From positions 19,344,001-19,408,000 of the forward strand of contig NC_135251.1 of NCBI RefSeq assembly GCF_964204865.1: a stretch of 64,000 nt of DNA, in the 5' to 3' direction. This document shows positions 48,146 through 60,700 of this stretch, piece by piece (position 1 is the stretch's first letter; every line of letters starts with the position of its first letter). The translations under genes and the position numbers were made by a program. The notes below the pieces were generated by a model that had not been told where the DNA came from, did not search any database, and worked only from the letters and a program-made list of their open reading frames with translations. The DNA is from Styela clava (lineage: Eukaryota; Chordata; Ascidiacea; Stolidobranchia; Styelidae).

Positions 48146-50662
48146 AATAAAGTAACATCCTGACAAAACTGAATGAAAACCATATGAAGTTTAAATAGCA
48201 CATTTCTAATGTCGTCTTAAGTGAAAAACATTGTTTTAAAATGTTTCGCGTCGTTTATATTATTTACAATATGTACAAAAATATTGTGTATGTGGGAACT
48301 ATATATATTATGTAATATATCGAGATATTAATTACAAATTGGCCTATTCCATCATGTAATTAAGTTGTGAAGAATTGATCATTTGTTTACACAACGTACA
48401 CGTATTGTCCAAAAAACATTATACATATTATAAATCTATAATAGCGTTAAATTAGTCATTATTAGGGCTGGGAATTTCAGGGAAAACACTTTTGAAACAC
48501 TTGTGAAATTAACCGGTCAACCTCAGCTAGTGCTGTAGGGAAAATAAATAGGAGAAAATCAGAGTCCAAAAAATTAAAATAAAACAATGTCAGTAGCAGG
48601 TATACGCTCATATTTTAAAATATTTCGCATGCTTAAAGTTGAAATAACAACGATAATCTTCTTTTAGTCGCATCATTGCATACAATTGTAAAATGATGAA
48701 AGACAGTATTAACTGTTTTTGAAATGATGAAGCAATCGCATAATGTGCATACACTAATTCTGTCACTTTTTGAACTTATTCTCTCAAACAATCACTGATA
48801 GATTACAGTCTGATGGATCGAAGAATTACAGCTACACTTTACACTGTTTGGGTATATAAAAGACTACGAATTTGCAACTGCCTCTTGCACTTCTTGGTTT
48901 TGGGATCTATTGAAGGGTAAAACTTTCCAGTGCAGCATATCACCAAAACCAATTAGAAAAGAAAATGATCCCAAAACATCTCTACAAATAACCAATATTC
49001 ACAGTTAATGTCCATACTAAACAAACAATATTATTCTGCTGTAAGCGTGTAGTTAGTTATCAATTGCTTTATCGACACATTTTGCATCTGCAATATACAG
49101 AAGCAACATATTCAAAAATGACAAAAGCTTTAATCTTCTCATTATTTATTTATTTTAAAAATCTGAAACAAGCAACAAATGAACTATGGGGAATAAGTTG
49201 CATCTAGGTCTAGGCGCATCTATATCGGTAATACATTTTAATTGCGATACAAGCTTTACAATTTTCTATAATAAATTAAATATATTTTTAATTGAGTTAT
49301 ATTGATTGCACCTTAGAGGTAAAAACTGTAAGCATATAAAGTTATCGTTCATGCATATAATAACATATAAACGTATTAAACGATTCAAGACTCTGATTGG
49401 GATTTCAAATAGATATTAGTGTTGCATGCTGAAATGCTTATTAAAAATGTTGAACGTTGAAGAAAATAGTTTAGCAGCCATTTATTCAAGATATGACCGA
49501 TTAGCACCGATACATCGTGAACATATTTGTGCCTTTTTATTGTACTACAGTAATATAAATTTTCTTTTTAACGTAAATTCTAACTAATATTTTGTAAATA
49601 TTAACATGAAATGTCAAAAACTCGTATTTAATCATGGTATAAAATTATATTGCAATACGCATTTATGTTTCACTCCGAATTCGGCTACTTCGGCAGAAAA
49701 TTGTTACTTTCGCTTCTTAAATTAATGATGATTCAAGTAGTCATGAACAAACGTCTATGTTCAGTAAATTCAATGCCTAGCTAGTCCATCTTACATTAGT
49801 ATATCATTCCCGTGTTATTAGAAGGTTTTAAAATATTCGAAAATATTTAAATCAGAAATGTATTTGAGAATACTAAATTGAACAATTGATTTCCATCCAG
49901 CGTAATGCACTATTTATGAAAACAAGACGTGAAAGACGTGTTTAAAGACATGTTTTTTGTTAAAATACTTTTACCGCAATGAACCTAAACAGATGAAAAA
50001 TATTATGTAACCTAATGTGCTGACTATGCCTGATGAACACTCAGTTCAAATTAATTTTTTTTTTATTCTCTTTTTGTGTCAAAGCTTATATATCTTTGTC
50101 AAAACTACTCGTTTAAAAAATAGAAATAAATAAAATATTCTATTATTTTAATACGTTTTCAAATAACATTCATTCCATAATAAATGTTTCACTATATGAA
50201 GCTATGCTAAACTTGCGCAAAATTTGTAAACATATACTGCCTATAATTCGCGTTATTAATATCATTCCTATCAAGCGAAATTACAAAATAGTGACCTCCC
50301 TAATATCATATATTATTTAGTTTTCATTTTGTATATCGGAGATTCAATTAACTATTTCCCAAAGAAAGGAACGGGCCATTAAAGTGCATACATCCAGGCC
50401 AAATTAAACACTGTTCAGCCTAAGTATGATGAAATTTATGTGTTGCTGGTGTTGTTAATTAACGAGCTTTCTTTCTTACTTTCTTTCTTACCTTATCCTA
50501 CACATTGATTTTCCCCCTATGTACTTTCCAATCTTGCAAACGAGAACAAATTTGAATTCCAAATTTTTGCCACTACATTTTATTTAAACGTTTGCACTTC
50601 AAAAAAATGAATCACAGCTAAGTGGGTCAGTTTTGAATTGCAACAGTTTAAACCATTTTAAC
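48146..50662. other. Centre and right spacer of the inverted duplication
   Basis: About 48146-48500 is unique AT-rich sequence at the convergence of the plus- and minus-strand intelectin genes. The rest is the right inverted arm, holding the broken signal-peptide exon at 49053-49142. No intact gene is present. Confidence 0.5.
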
Positions 50663-50893
50663 TTAACGATAGAATATCATGACAACAGATTTGATCATTT
50701 TTTCTGGTGATGACCATCTAGTGCTGAACCAATCTTTTGCTGCAAAATCACCACAATATTCTTCTTCACGATCATGACCGATATTTTTGCTTGTACTTCC
50801 GATGCATACATGTTCTACGTTGAACTTTTTTGGTTTGATACGAACACCAGGACAAAGTGCGAATGAACTTTGTTCGACGTTGACTGCACGAAA
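48500..50893 (-). repeat. Right arm of inverted segmental duplication
   Basis: Read on the minus strand it gives gene B exon 8, then the spacer, then an intelectin exon 1, then intron 1, the same order as 41960-45110 on the plus strand. It lacks the insertions at 40465-41878 and 43009-43260. Confidence 0.85.
49053..49142 (-). pseudogene. Orphan intelectin signal-peptide exon, broken
   Basis: The minus-strand ATG opens LLSFLNMLLLY-type signal sequence and DAKCVDKAIDN, then TAA. Compared with exon 1 of gene D (44423-44504), the segment from the codons after DA to the middle of intron 1 is deleted, including the MERG codons and the donor, so intron sequence is read through to a stop. No downstream intelectin exons follow on this strand. 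Confidence 0.85.
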
Positions 50894-53800
50894 CTGTAGA
50901 TAGAATTAAAGGTTTCCATCAGATACAGAAATGAGAACCAATGATAAATAAATAAATGTATTTCTTCTTTTTACTAGTTATATGATCAGACAATAGCAGG
51001 CAAAATGTTTGACATGTTGCAATGGAATTGTTGAAGAATACTTCGAAATTACCATTTTCTACTCAGATATATTTATTTGTAACAAGTTTTTTGTTATGTA
51101 CATGGAGAACTGTATATATATGTAACCAATTTTTGTATTGAATGTAAACATAATAATAAGAGTATAATAAACTATCTGTCTATAATTTACAACACATTTG
51201 AAAACGCGGTCTAATTACTTACCAGTTACCGAATTTTACTGACCTCTTCACTGATCGATTTTTTTAGTTTAATATTTTCACTTGCATAAAACAAACACAA
51301 AAAAATAGAATAACCTGTACATATCCAGGTTCGATTTCCAGTCTTGAATTGACAGGAGTGACTTCTAGCATTTCTGCATTACTACCTTTGTCCCAAGTTA
51401 TGGGTATTGCTGGTCCATTATCTGTATCAAAGGCATATTGCTCGCTGCGCATCGGGAAGTGTTTTGAATAGAGAGTTTGAAGATTTCCGTCATATCCTTG
51501 TAAGAAACCATTACTCGTATGATACTTGAAAAATGCTCTGAAATTCAAGCCTATATTTTTGAATAATTTGGTAATGTTATTTAAATAAAAAATTTATTGA
51601 CAAAGGCATGAAATTTAAAAAAAGTTGCCAAGAGGAGAATGAAAAATCAATATCTGGGAGTAGGAAAAAATGACAAGGCAGTAAATTGGTAACGCAGTTC
51701 CATGCCTTGTGCTACTGGTATTCAAGGCGCCTATTGTAGAACTACATGTTTGTATATATGCCATAACTTTTGCTTTTTCAATGGTTACTTGTTACTCTCT
51801 TTCCAGGTAACTTGAGTTTTTGAGTATTTCTGTGTTGACGCGTGAGATCATGCATTGAAAAAATCTGAATTATATATTTTAATAGTTACTCAGAATCAAA
51901 GTTTCCAACGGGTGTGTCATTTGGTGTATGCCATATCATAACGTCACGTGCATTCATTGCAAAGTATCCAGAATTTTTATAATCGTCACTGGTGGATGAA
52001 GACGCACTTCCATGAACAGCTCTGTTCTCCCAGAAGCCGTCACCGTGAGGATGTTGTGCACTATTTCCTTGTTCACTCGACCATCTATCGCCTGATGTGC
52101 ATCTTCCCTTCATATTGTTTTCGTAAACAGAAGCAACGAGAGTCCACCCTCCACCACTAATATTCATGTCGCAATATGTTTGAAATACATTTCCCTGAAA
52201 TTTTTTATAGTCCCAGTATGCATCCCATCTAAAGGTCTATTCTATGCTAAATGACAACAATATGCAGTTGAGGTCAATGATGCAAACATAAATAAATAAA
52301 TATAGTAAACATTTCAAGGGTAAAATATCTTGTTTAGCTATTAATCTCTACTTGATGGTCACAAGAAATTTAAGAAAACAAGTACGAAATGAATATTTTA
52401 CCTCCATATCCTTGATATAATAGAGACCATTTTCGGCGTTATCATTCGCTTGTTTTATGGCTTTGCAATTTTCCGCAGGATTTCCAACTTGTCCTAGTCC
52501 ACCTAATTGCTCGCTTTGTGCTGAATATACAACTTACATGAGTTACGTTTATGAGTTACAGTGTTTCACTAATTTTATAATTATTGATAGATAAATGTTT
52601 TCCAACAGAAACTGAAAGCTTTTTATGAAAAGTGTTGCTGCTCTGGTCAACAAAATTGTTCCAAGATTATATTTTAGTCATTTTGATTGTTTGCAAAATG
52701 AATCAGCGCCCAAAAATTAAAATTCTGTTATCAATTCACATTATTTACAGTAAAATCACCAGGCTTGTCCATGGGACATATTTTTTGTCCCATTCTCATC
52801 CCATCCCATAGCAATTATGCCTGTCCCATCTCATCCCATGGGATTTCCATTGGAATAAAATTCAATAAAAATTGTTAAATTTGGGTTTAGCGTCCATTAA
52901 ACAGGACTACATGTACGAATAGACATGCAAAACAGCAAAATTCACGGACTTTGTTAGCTTTAAACTTAGAACTACTATACATGTGTCCATCAGCCCCTTC
53001 ACGAAGTATATTGTTAATGCTGAATATATTTTGCTCTTTATAACTAACAAGAGAGTTATGTTCAAATATATGAAAACGAAGTCCATAACGAAATGTTTTA
53101 CCATCATTTCCCCGAAAATCATACGGTTTTCGCGTCCCATGGGATATACAAATGTGTGCTGTCCCATCCCATCCCATGGGACGTTTCTCATGGACAAGCC
53201 TGCAAATCACACAATACAACAAGAATGTTAAATACGCGATCATACGTATGAATGATAAGTTTGGACTGTTTGTTTTAAAAATGTTTCAGCAAATTTTTTA
53301 TCGGATATAATGAAGATTGTTAAATTATTTTGATATCGTTTTTACTTATAACGATTCCGTTCTTTTTTTCAGTTCTCTCGAACTTAATATATATATATAT
53401 ATATATATAAATGATCTTGTTTATGGTCAAAGTCAAAAATTAGAAATAAACTCATCACATACCTGATAATTGAGTTTCCAACCCCAAAATTCGATCTAGA
53501 TTTGAATAAATATGATTTTGTTACATTTTTTAATTTCGAAACTTGGCAGGATTCTTGGTTTTTTGTTTGACACGGAACAGGAGTTTTAGCAACTGCGCGT
53601 TTTTGCCAACTTTCTTTTTTAATATTTTGCTTATTTTGGTGTTGTCCGAACAACTTGTAAGCTATATTACGCTCTTAGTTAGGATATCCTTTTGGAATTT
53701 TATATATATAAGATTCTTTATAGTTCACCTTCATATCTTCTCCGTATTTCTGAATCTGGTTCTTTTGCACCAGGCGGTCCTGGTGGACCTTGTGGACCCT

Positions 53801-54482
53801 AAACGTCAAGTAATAAAGCTAAACTCAGAGGTTCAAATTAACTTGTTTGGGCTTGTGAATGTGTCATGAAGCACTGATGTAGGCAATCTTAATTTTGTCA
53901 AGATTTTTTACCCTTGTGAAACAATATAAAACATACCAACGGCAACAGACGGGGAGGACATAAGGTATGTTCGAACTGTCGTGGCATGTAAAATACACCA
54001 TTCAGAGTATATAACTTGAAAATGATTATTACTAACAGCACTTTTATTAACAGAACTCTTTAGTACTACAACAATTCAAAAATTAAGTTTGCTGTCAATA
54101 AAGTTTTCACGCTTTCCGTTTTAAAAGTTTTAAAATTCTCACTCTTTTTCCCGGTTTTCCTGTAGATATGTTTACATGCGATATATTTGACTCGTATTCT
54201 AAATCATCTTGTTCGTCTCCGGGACAGACCAATTTCAAAGCAGATCCTAAAGATAAAATTGGACCAGGTCCTGGATATGCCAGAAACAAAAATATTAGCA
54301 ATAGTAACGTTATTTGCTTATTTAGGTCAAGTGTGACTTTAATCATCAATAGCTCATAATTAATAATCATTCATAGCTTGAAGAATTTTTTTATACAATC
54401 CCATACCTCTCTCCATTTTGAACATCGATGACGTTGCATTTCCCAAAAGTAAAAAGAGTAAAATTATGAAACACAACTTCAT
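50663..54482 (-). CDS. ITLN-like: Collagenous intelectin gene B
   Basis: Exons on the minus strand: 54482-54407, 54246-54143, 53798-53729, 53495-53463, 52520-52402, 52194-51890, 51537-51315 and 50893-50663. They give 386 residues ending in TAA. Parts: signal peptide (about 1-19); Cys33, a possible inter-chain disulfide; six Gly-X-Y triplets, residues 55-72, including PGKRGP at 57-62; a coiled-coil neck (about 76-105, DRILGLETQLS); a fibrinogen-like start (NGLYYIKD, YCDMNISGGGWTLVAS); and the intelectin domain. Residues matching the human intelectin-1 calcium site are Asn315, Asn335, Glu337, His338, the 353-355 Glu run and Asp359. Aromatic pocket candidates are Trp365 and Trp370, Trp370 standing where human has Tyr297. 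The acceptor of exon 2 is chosen by conservation with C and D; a second AG 24 nt upstream would add eight residues. Intron 4 contains a hAT-like element. Probably a secreted multimeric pattern-recognition lectin. Confidence 0.92.
52760..53202. mobile_element. hAT-like element in intelectin B intron 4
   Basis: The ends CAGGCTTGTCCATG(G/A)GA are inverted repeats. Target duplications are aaaatcac (52752-52759) and caaatcac (53203-53210), seven of eight. The interior has many CCCATCCCATGGGA repeats. The same intron of gene C (near 60439) reads uninterrupted, so the insertion postdates the B/C duplication. Confidence 0.88.
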
Positions 54483-54925
54483 TTTCGCAATAGCGAGCTT
54501 TGAGCTCAGAATTTCTTCGAAAACTATTAATTTTATTGTTTTAAATATGTTTGCACCTGAAATCATGTGAGACAATACTTATTGTGAACAGTTATTATAC
54601 TTTGTTTTGTTACGAAAGCATACAAAATTGTATTGTATTGGCATTGGATATAATTTTCTGTTATTTTTAAACTTTATTCTTTCAATTTTATTTTAAATTG
54701 AATCGAATATCGCGTATAACCTTTTCATTTCATATAAACTAATTAGTTTTATAAGTTAAGACTATACTGTCCCATTTCTACCAGGCCGCTGTTATTGTTA
54801 AATATATATTTCAATATTATATTGAATTGCAATCCACTTCTTTGTAATAAATTCATCGGAATAGGAGACATTTTGCAGCACCATTACCCCTTTCCATAGT
54901 TTTCAGGAAAACATTTTAACTGATG

Positions 54926-55506
54926 CAGTGGTCACCAAACTTTTTTGACCCCAGATCAGGTATGACACAAACTGTGTTGAAACGGGCCGGACAAATATTT
55001 TTGTCAATGCAATACAATAAATTCACAAAAGTTGGGAAATCCATTCAATTTATTCAACAATATAAATTCTACATTTCCGAAGCCTTGAATATTAAATTCT
55101 ATATCGTACGTACACAGCAACAGTTTCGCCACGAGTGCAAAATGAATTTGATTACTGCAATTAAACTACAACTCCTGAAAAGTAAAATGATGATTGACTT
55201 ATTTGATTCATACTTAAATTTCCGAAACACAACCCAAAACTAACGAATAGCATTCAAAATCGAGAAAATGAGGTATTGTTCACAACCACGACTGAAAATT
55301 TGTCTGAGCGGATATGAAAAGACCCATTGTTACGTCACTCTTTGCATCTTGCTGATTGGCCAATGTTATGAAATAAACAAGAAAGTCGATGCTCAGGGAA
55401 ACAAACCTTGGAAAAAAAATCCGATATCTTTCTGTGTTATTGCGGGCCAGATGAAATGAGGCCACGGGCTGGATCTGGCCCGCGGGACGTAGTTTGGTGA
55501 CCCCTC
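54926..55506. mobile_element. hAT-like element upstream of intelectin B
   Basis: The ends CAGTGGTCACCAAACT and (reversed) GAGGGGTCACCAAACT are inverted repeats. Flanks aactgatg (54918-54925) and aactaatg (55507-55514) match at seven of eight. It carries an open stretch of about 100 codons without transposase features. The matching flank of gene C lacks it. Confidence 0.9.
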
Positions 55507-56220
55507 AACTAATGGAACATAAGGCACTGCGTATAACATATTTTTTCAGTATTATATCAACAATTAGGTTATTAAGTCAAGTTATTAGGTTATTGATGAT
55601 TTTTTGTAATGTAAGGATACCACGGACAAATCATACAATGTGTTTTTTATTACAAGGTTAAATGATGATGTCAAATCAAAGATGCAAAAACGTCAGATTA
55701 AAATAAATGATTGCCAACAATAGATGAAACTTGAATTCATTGAACTCATTTGGGAATATTGATGCACTTGATTTTATGGTGATACATTTTTGGATTACAA
55801 TAAGCGAATGAGTATATTTTTCCATCTGTCTACACTCTACACTCAACACTACACTAAACTTATTATTGTAACTTTTTTAATGAAAAAAAAACCATAAACC
55901 GAACATGTAAAACTGCTCTTCTGATGACATTTCATGATTCGTCTCTAAATCATATAACGTTGCCCTCCTTAACACAAGATCCTCGCTACAATAATTACAT
56001 ACTTGACATTTTCTATGTCAATATTGAATAGAATAACTTATTCGAAACCTTGGAACACGAGACGAGCGTTTTGCATTAGGACTTCGCATCTAACAAAACG
56101 TCAAATTCGGCAAAACGTAATCTTATCTTAAGTGAAAGAACATTTGTTTGATTATTGAACAGACATTTTCATATCTTACCCACCTAATTGAATGGTTTCT
56201 TATTTTTTATTACCTATATA

Positions 56221-56718
56221 TAGGGTTACCATATTTTTGTGACTTCAAATCGGGTCGCCTCGAAAGACAACGACCCATTAGCTGTGATTTTGTCACTTCA
56301 CATTTTCCAATTTTACTACATAGGCCCATATTCCTACATTTAAAGCTGTCTGGGCTGTCTTTATTGACCATATTGTTATCGAAATTTCATGCGCTTATTC
56401 TCTGTCTAAATATCGGGTTTAGTTCGAAAAATAGGAAGGAATTGACGGTAACGATACCGGTACAAATAATTCGAATTTAGACTAATTAGTATTGGTTTCA
56501 CATGCGATACGTCTGCCATCAATGGGAATCAGCGGGAAACGAACGCATTCACCTTCAGTAAGAAGACTAGCGTTGCGCTACACAGAAACAACAGTAACAA
56601 GAACATGTTTGTGTATTATGCTGGAAAAGCGGGACTTTTGGCTGACTTATCAGGACGGCGGGACAAAACGATGAAAAGCGGGACTGTCCCGCCTAAAGCG
56701 GGACGTATGGTAAGCCTA
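56221..56718. mobile_element. hAT-like element far upstream of intelectin B
   Basis: The ends TAGGGTTACCATAT and (reversed) TAGGCTTACCATAC are inverted repeats. The 8-bp target duplication cctatata is perfect (56213-56220 and 56719-56726). The C paralog at about 63143 has the single unoccupied site gcctatattaggctg. Confidence 0.93.
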
Positions 56719-57747
56719 CCTATATATAATAGGTTGAAAACTAAAAACTTCTAGTTGTTTGTCTCTAAGACATAAATTTTTAGTTTATTCAATACAATTT
56801 TTGAAACAGCTATTTTCAACTTTACGGCTCCTGTACTATATCCTGCTCTTTTGTTCTATGTCAGTTTTCTTTATTTTATAAAATAGATTTCTGTTCAAAC
56901 GAATGACGATTAGTCAATTTCATTATGACTCCTTTAGTGATCTTTGGACACTCGGAGCAAAGTGAATAAAATCTACTCACACATTTCGGTAATCCTTTAG
57001 TGTTCTAGATGTACACAACTGCACTAATGTATCAAACACAATAAGATTACTGGATACTGCAATTTATGGTAATGATTGAAATGAAGAAAAAAACACACAT
57101 GGTATTACCAAAAAATGTTGATACTATTACTGTTGATACTTGATAAGGAAATATTATGCAAGTGTTTATTTCTTGGTTTTCAATTTATGAACTATTCCAA
57201 TTTAACGAGGATTTTCTTGTGATTTGGCCTGATATCCAAATTCGACCTCTACTCAAATTGTTTCAGTCTACTTCAGTTCTCTGATACATTTTGAAACTAC
57301 TTTATGGGCATTAATTATTTCTTGGTACAATGAATGAGGAAGTCATTATTCATGAACGACGTCCTGTTGGTTCACTGCGCCATCGTCAGTTTCATAAATA
57401 GGATTATCACATGATCATTTCGACCAATGTACTTTCATTTACTGTATTCTGCACACGTATAGAAATCATGCCCAAATACTTTGTAACTGTACAACTAATC
57501 CTCCTCCCGTTGGCACGGCTTTTCACATCAAGTACTAGTTTAAATTTATTAATGGTATTGCAGTAATCGCAACAAAATATAAAACAGTATAAATGTCTTT
57601 AATTAAATGAATCTCATATACTTTCCAATCTTGCTAACAGGAACAAATTTTTCTTGTAATATATACACTTTATTTCAGTTTTTGTATTTTAAAACTGATT
57701 CACTGGTAGTTGTTGTTGAAATCACAACACAGGTAAATTTTCTCATC

Positions 57748-60700
57748 CTAACGATAGAATATCATGACAACTGATGTGATTATTTTTTCTGGTGCGGACC
57801 ACCCTGATGAATGACTCCAATCCTTTGCTGCAAAATCACCGCAGTATTCTTCTTCGCGTGTATGGCCGATGTTATAGCTTGTACTTCCGATGCATACATG
57901 TTCTACGTTTCGCTTGTTTGGTTTGATACGAACACCCGGGCAAAGTGCAAACGCATTTCGCTCGTTGTTGACTGCTCGAAACTGCAAATACAATTTTATT
58001 TTTGTTTCGGAAATATATATTCGGACTTAGAAGATTAATCAAGAAAACCAAAATTATTATAAAGAAAATTTACTTTAAGTAAAAGTATTTCTTCTTCTTA
58101 TGAATGACTGAATCAGGAATTTATTAATTGAAATATTTCAAATTAGTGGTACGGAATCTCTGGAGACAAATTTTATTGTTATGTGTTATATAATTAAATA
58201 CAGAAATATGAGTTATGCGTCTTATTCCTGCGTCTAATATTTACTATAATAGAGCATATTTGTTGCATTAAATATAACTTGACACCGACAATTTATTACT
58301 ACAACCATAGCAGCAATAGACAATATATCAATACATAAACAAACTATTTTCGCCTAACCCGCATGTCTAGCTTCAATTAAATTGGGAAAAGCTGCGTTAG
58401 TAATTTTGTTATTTAGTGAAAATAAATGAGGATAAGTAAATAACCTGTACATATCCAGACTCGGTTTCACCTCTTGAATTAATTGGAGTAAGTTCCACCA
58501 TTTTGGCATTACTACCCTTGTCCCAAGTTATAGGTATTGATGGTCCATTGTCTTTATTAGCGGTATATTGTTTACTGCGCATCGGGTAGTGTTTTGAATA
58601 AAGAGTTTGAAGATTTCCGCCGTATCTTTGTAAGAAACCATTACTCGTATGATACTTGATAAATGCCCTGAAATTTAAATCCACGTTTTAGTATGAAGTT
58701 TATTGATATAATTTGGATGCAAATTATTACAAACATACTTTTAAAAGGCATGGATTTTAAAAGAATTGCTCACTGGAAAAAAACTTAAATAAATGGAATA
58801 TGTTGGGGTAGTTAAATATTTACAATAACCTGACAGTGAAGTTTTCTGAACGTTACTTTTGATCTTTACTTCTGAACACGAGTTCTGATCATTTTTTAAA
58901 GAATTGAAATTTTCATTTTTTTTAATAATATTTTAATTTAATAGTAGTTACTCAGAATCAAAGCTTCCAACTGGCGTGTCATTTGGTGTATGCCATAACA
59001 TAATGTCGCGTGCATTCATTGCAAAGTATCCAGAATTTTTATAATCGTCACTGGCGGATGAAGAAGCACTTCCATGAACAGCTCTATTCTCCCAAAAGCC
59101 GTCACCGTGTGGATGTTGTGCACTGTTTCCTTGTTCACTCGACCATCTATCGCCTGATGTGCATCTACCCTTCATATTGTTTTCGTCAACAGAAGCAACG
59201 AGAGTCCATCCTCCACCATTAATATCCATGTCGCAATATGTTTGAAATACATTTCCCTGAAAATTTTATTAGTCCCAGTATGCATCTCATCTGAAGGTCT
59301 ATTTCGTGGGTGGGCAACCTTTTTCGGATCGCGTGCCAAAATATGCTGAAATTAACGACAAAATTCTTCCGCGTGCCGACCAAAATTAAAAACAATTCTA
59401 TGCTATCTTCAAAGCAATGATGCACAATAATAAACCACTTCAACATGTACAGATAGATTCACTATTCGGGAAAATATCAGTCCGACAAATATATTTGATT
59501 ACTTTTCTTATTCGATATCAGTAAGACTTCTGCTGATTCATTACCGCTGATAGAGATTTTACGTTGGGTTCATATTTTGTAACTTTCAGAGTAATACACG
59601 GACTACTGGTTTCATCAGTCAGGCTACTCCTATTACGAGACTTAATAAAGTTCATAACTGAGAACAGAGATTCACAAACATATGTAATATATTTCTTTGT
59701 AGCCATATGTCATGAAAAAACAAAAAGGGTTTAAATAAATAACGGATGGTTAAACGATAATAAATAAACAAACACCGAGTTTCTTCAGATAATTCATCAG
59801 AGTCTTGAAACTTTTTATCTGAAGGACAATGATCTCGTTTCCGAGGGCTCGCTCGCGTGCTGAATGAATGGGCTCGCGTGCCAAGTTCGGCACGAGTGCC
59901 AGGGGTTGCCCACCCCTGGTCTATTCTATGCTAAATGGCAACAATATGCAGTAGAGGTCAATGTTGCAAACATAAATAAATAAATATATAGTAAACACTT
60001 CAAAGTAAAAAAAAAATTGTTTAGCCATCAATTTCTACTTGATGGTCACAAGGAATTTTAGTTAATAAGTACAAAATGAATATTTTACCTCATTATCCCT
60101 GATATAATAGAGACCATTTTCGGCGTTATCATTTGCTAGCTTTATGGCTTTGCAACTTTCCGCAGGATTTCCAATTTGTCCTAATCCACCAATTTGATCA
60201 TTTTGTGCTGCATATACAACGTACAGTATATCAGTTAAACTGTTTCGTTAAGTTTTATAACTTTCAACTGATAAATATTTGCCAAATAGAAACTGAAAGA
60301 AACTTTTCATAAAAAATAATGCTGCTGTGTAAAAAAAAATCGTTCCAAGATTCTGTTTTAGTCATTTTGATTGTTGGCAAATAGAATCAGTTCCCAGAAA
60401 TCAAAACTGAATTGTGTGATCAATTCGCATCATTCACAGTCAACACAAAACACAACAATATTACATACGCGATCATACATATAAATGATAAGTTTGAACT
60501 GTTTGTTTTGAAAAAGTTTCAGCAATTTTTTTTTCGGATATAAATGATGATTATTGAATCATTTTAATATCGTTTTTACTTCTCCCGATTCCGTTCTCTT
60601 ATTTCGTTCTCTCGAATTTATTACATATATGAAGATGTTTATAGTCAGAGTCAGAAATTACCAATAAACATATCACATACCTTTCAATTGAGTTTCCAAC

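Larger units (their letters stand above)
50530..57600. repeat. Tandem duplication unit B
   Basis: Gene B with its 3' flank and about 3 kb of 5' flank aligns along its length with 57600-63780. Shared landmarks outside the exons are CTTTCCAATCTTGC at the 3' ends and GCGAATGAG, CGTCAAATTCGGCAAAACGT and GTACTATATCCTGCTCTTTT upstream. Differences are dominated by transposon insertions. Confidence 0.88.
54483..57747. other. 5' region of intelectin B
   Basis: No gene. This is the upstream flank of B, paralogous to 61719-63780, interrupted by two hAT-like elements (54926-55506 and 56221-56718). The right end overlaps the 3' flank of gene C. Confidence 0.55.

Noticed and set aside
51948-52160. Plus-strand 70-codon frame, with a twin at 59010-59222
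   Set aside because: Both are antisense of intelectin exon 6 in genes B and C; their similarity only reflects the conserved coding strand.
53384-53410. (AT)n run and other AT microsatellites (for example 20360, 25065, 27045)
   Set aside because: Ordinary simple repeats; no array with spacers, so nothing CRISPR-like or centromeric.
54168-54359. Plus-strand 63-codon frame, with a twin at 61404-61595
   Set aside because: Antisense of the intelectin collagen-linker exon and its intron; conservation comes from the tandem duplication.
54923-55243. 106-codon plus-strand frame
   Set aside because: Lies inside the hAT-like element 54926-55506 and has no transposase or BED-finger signature.
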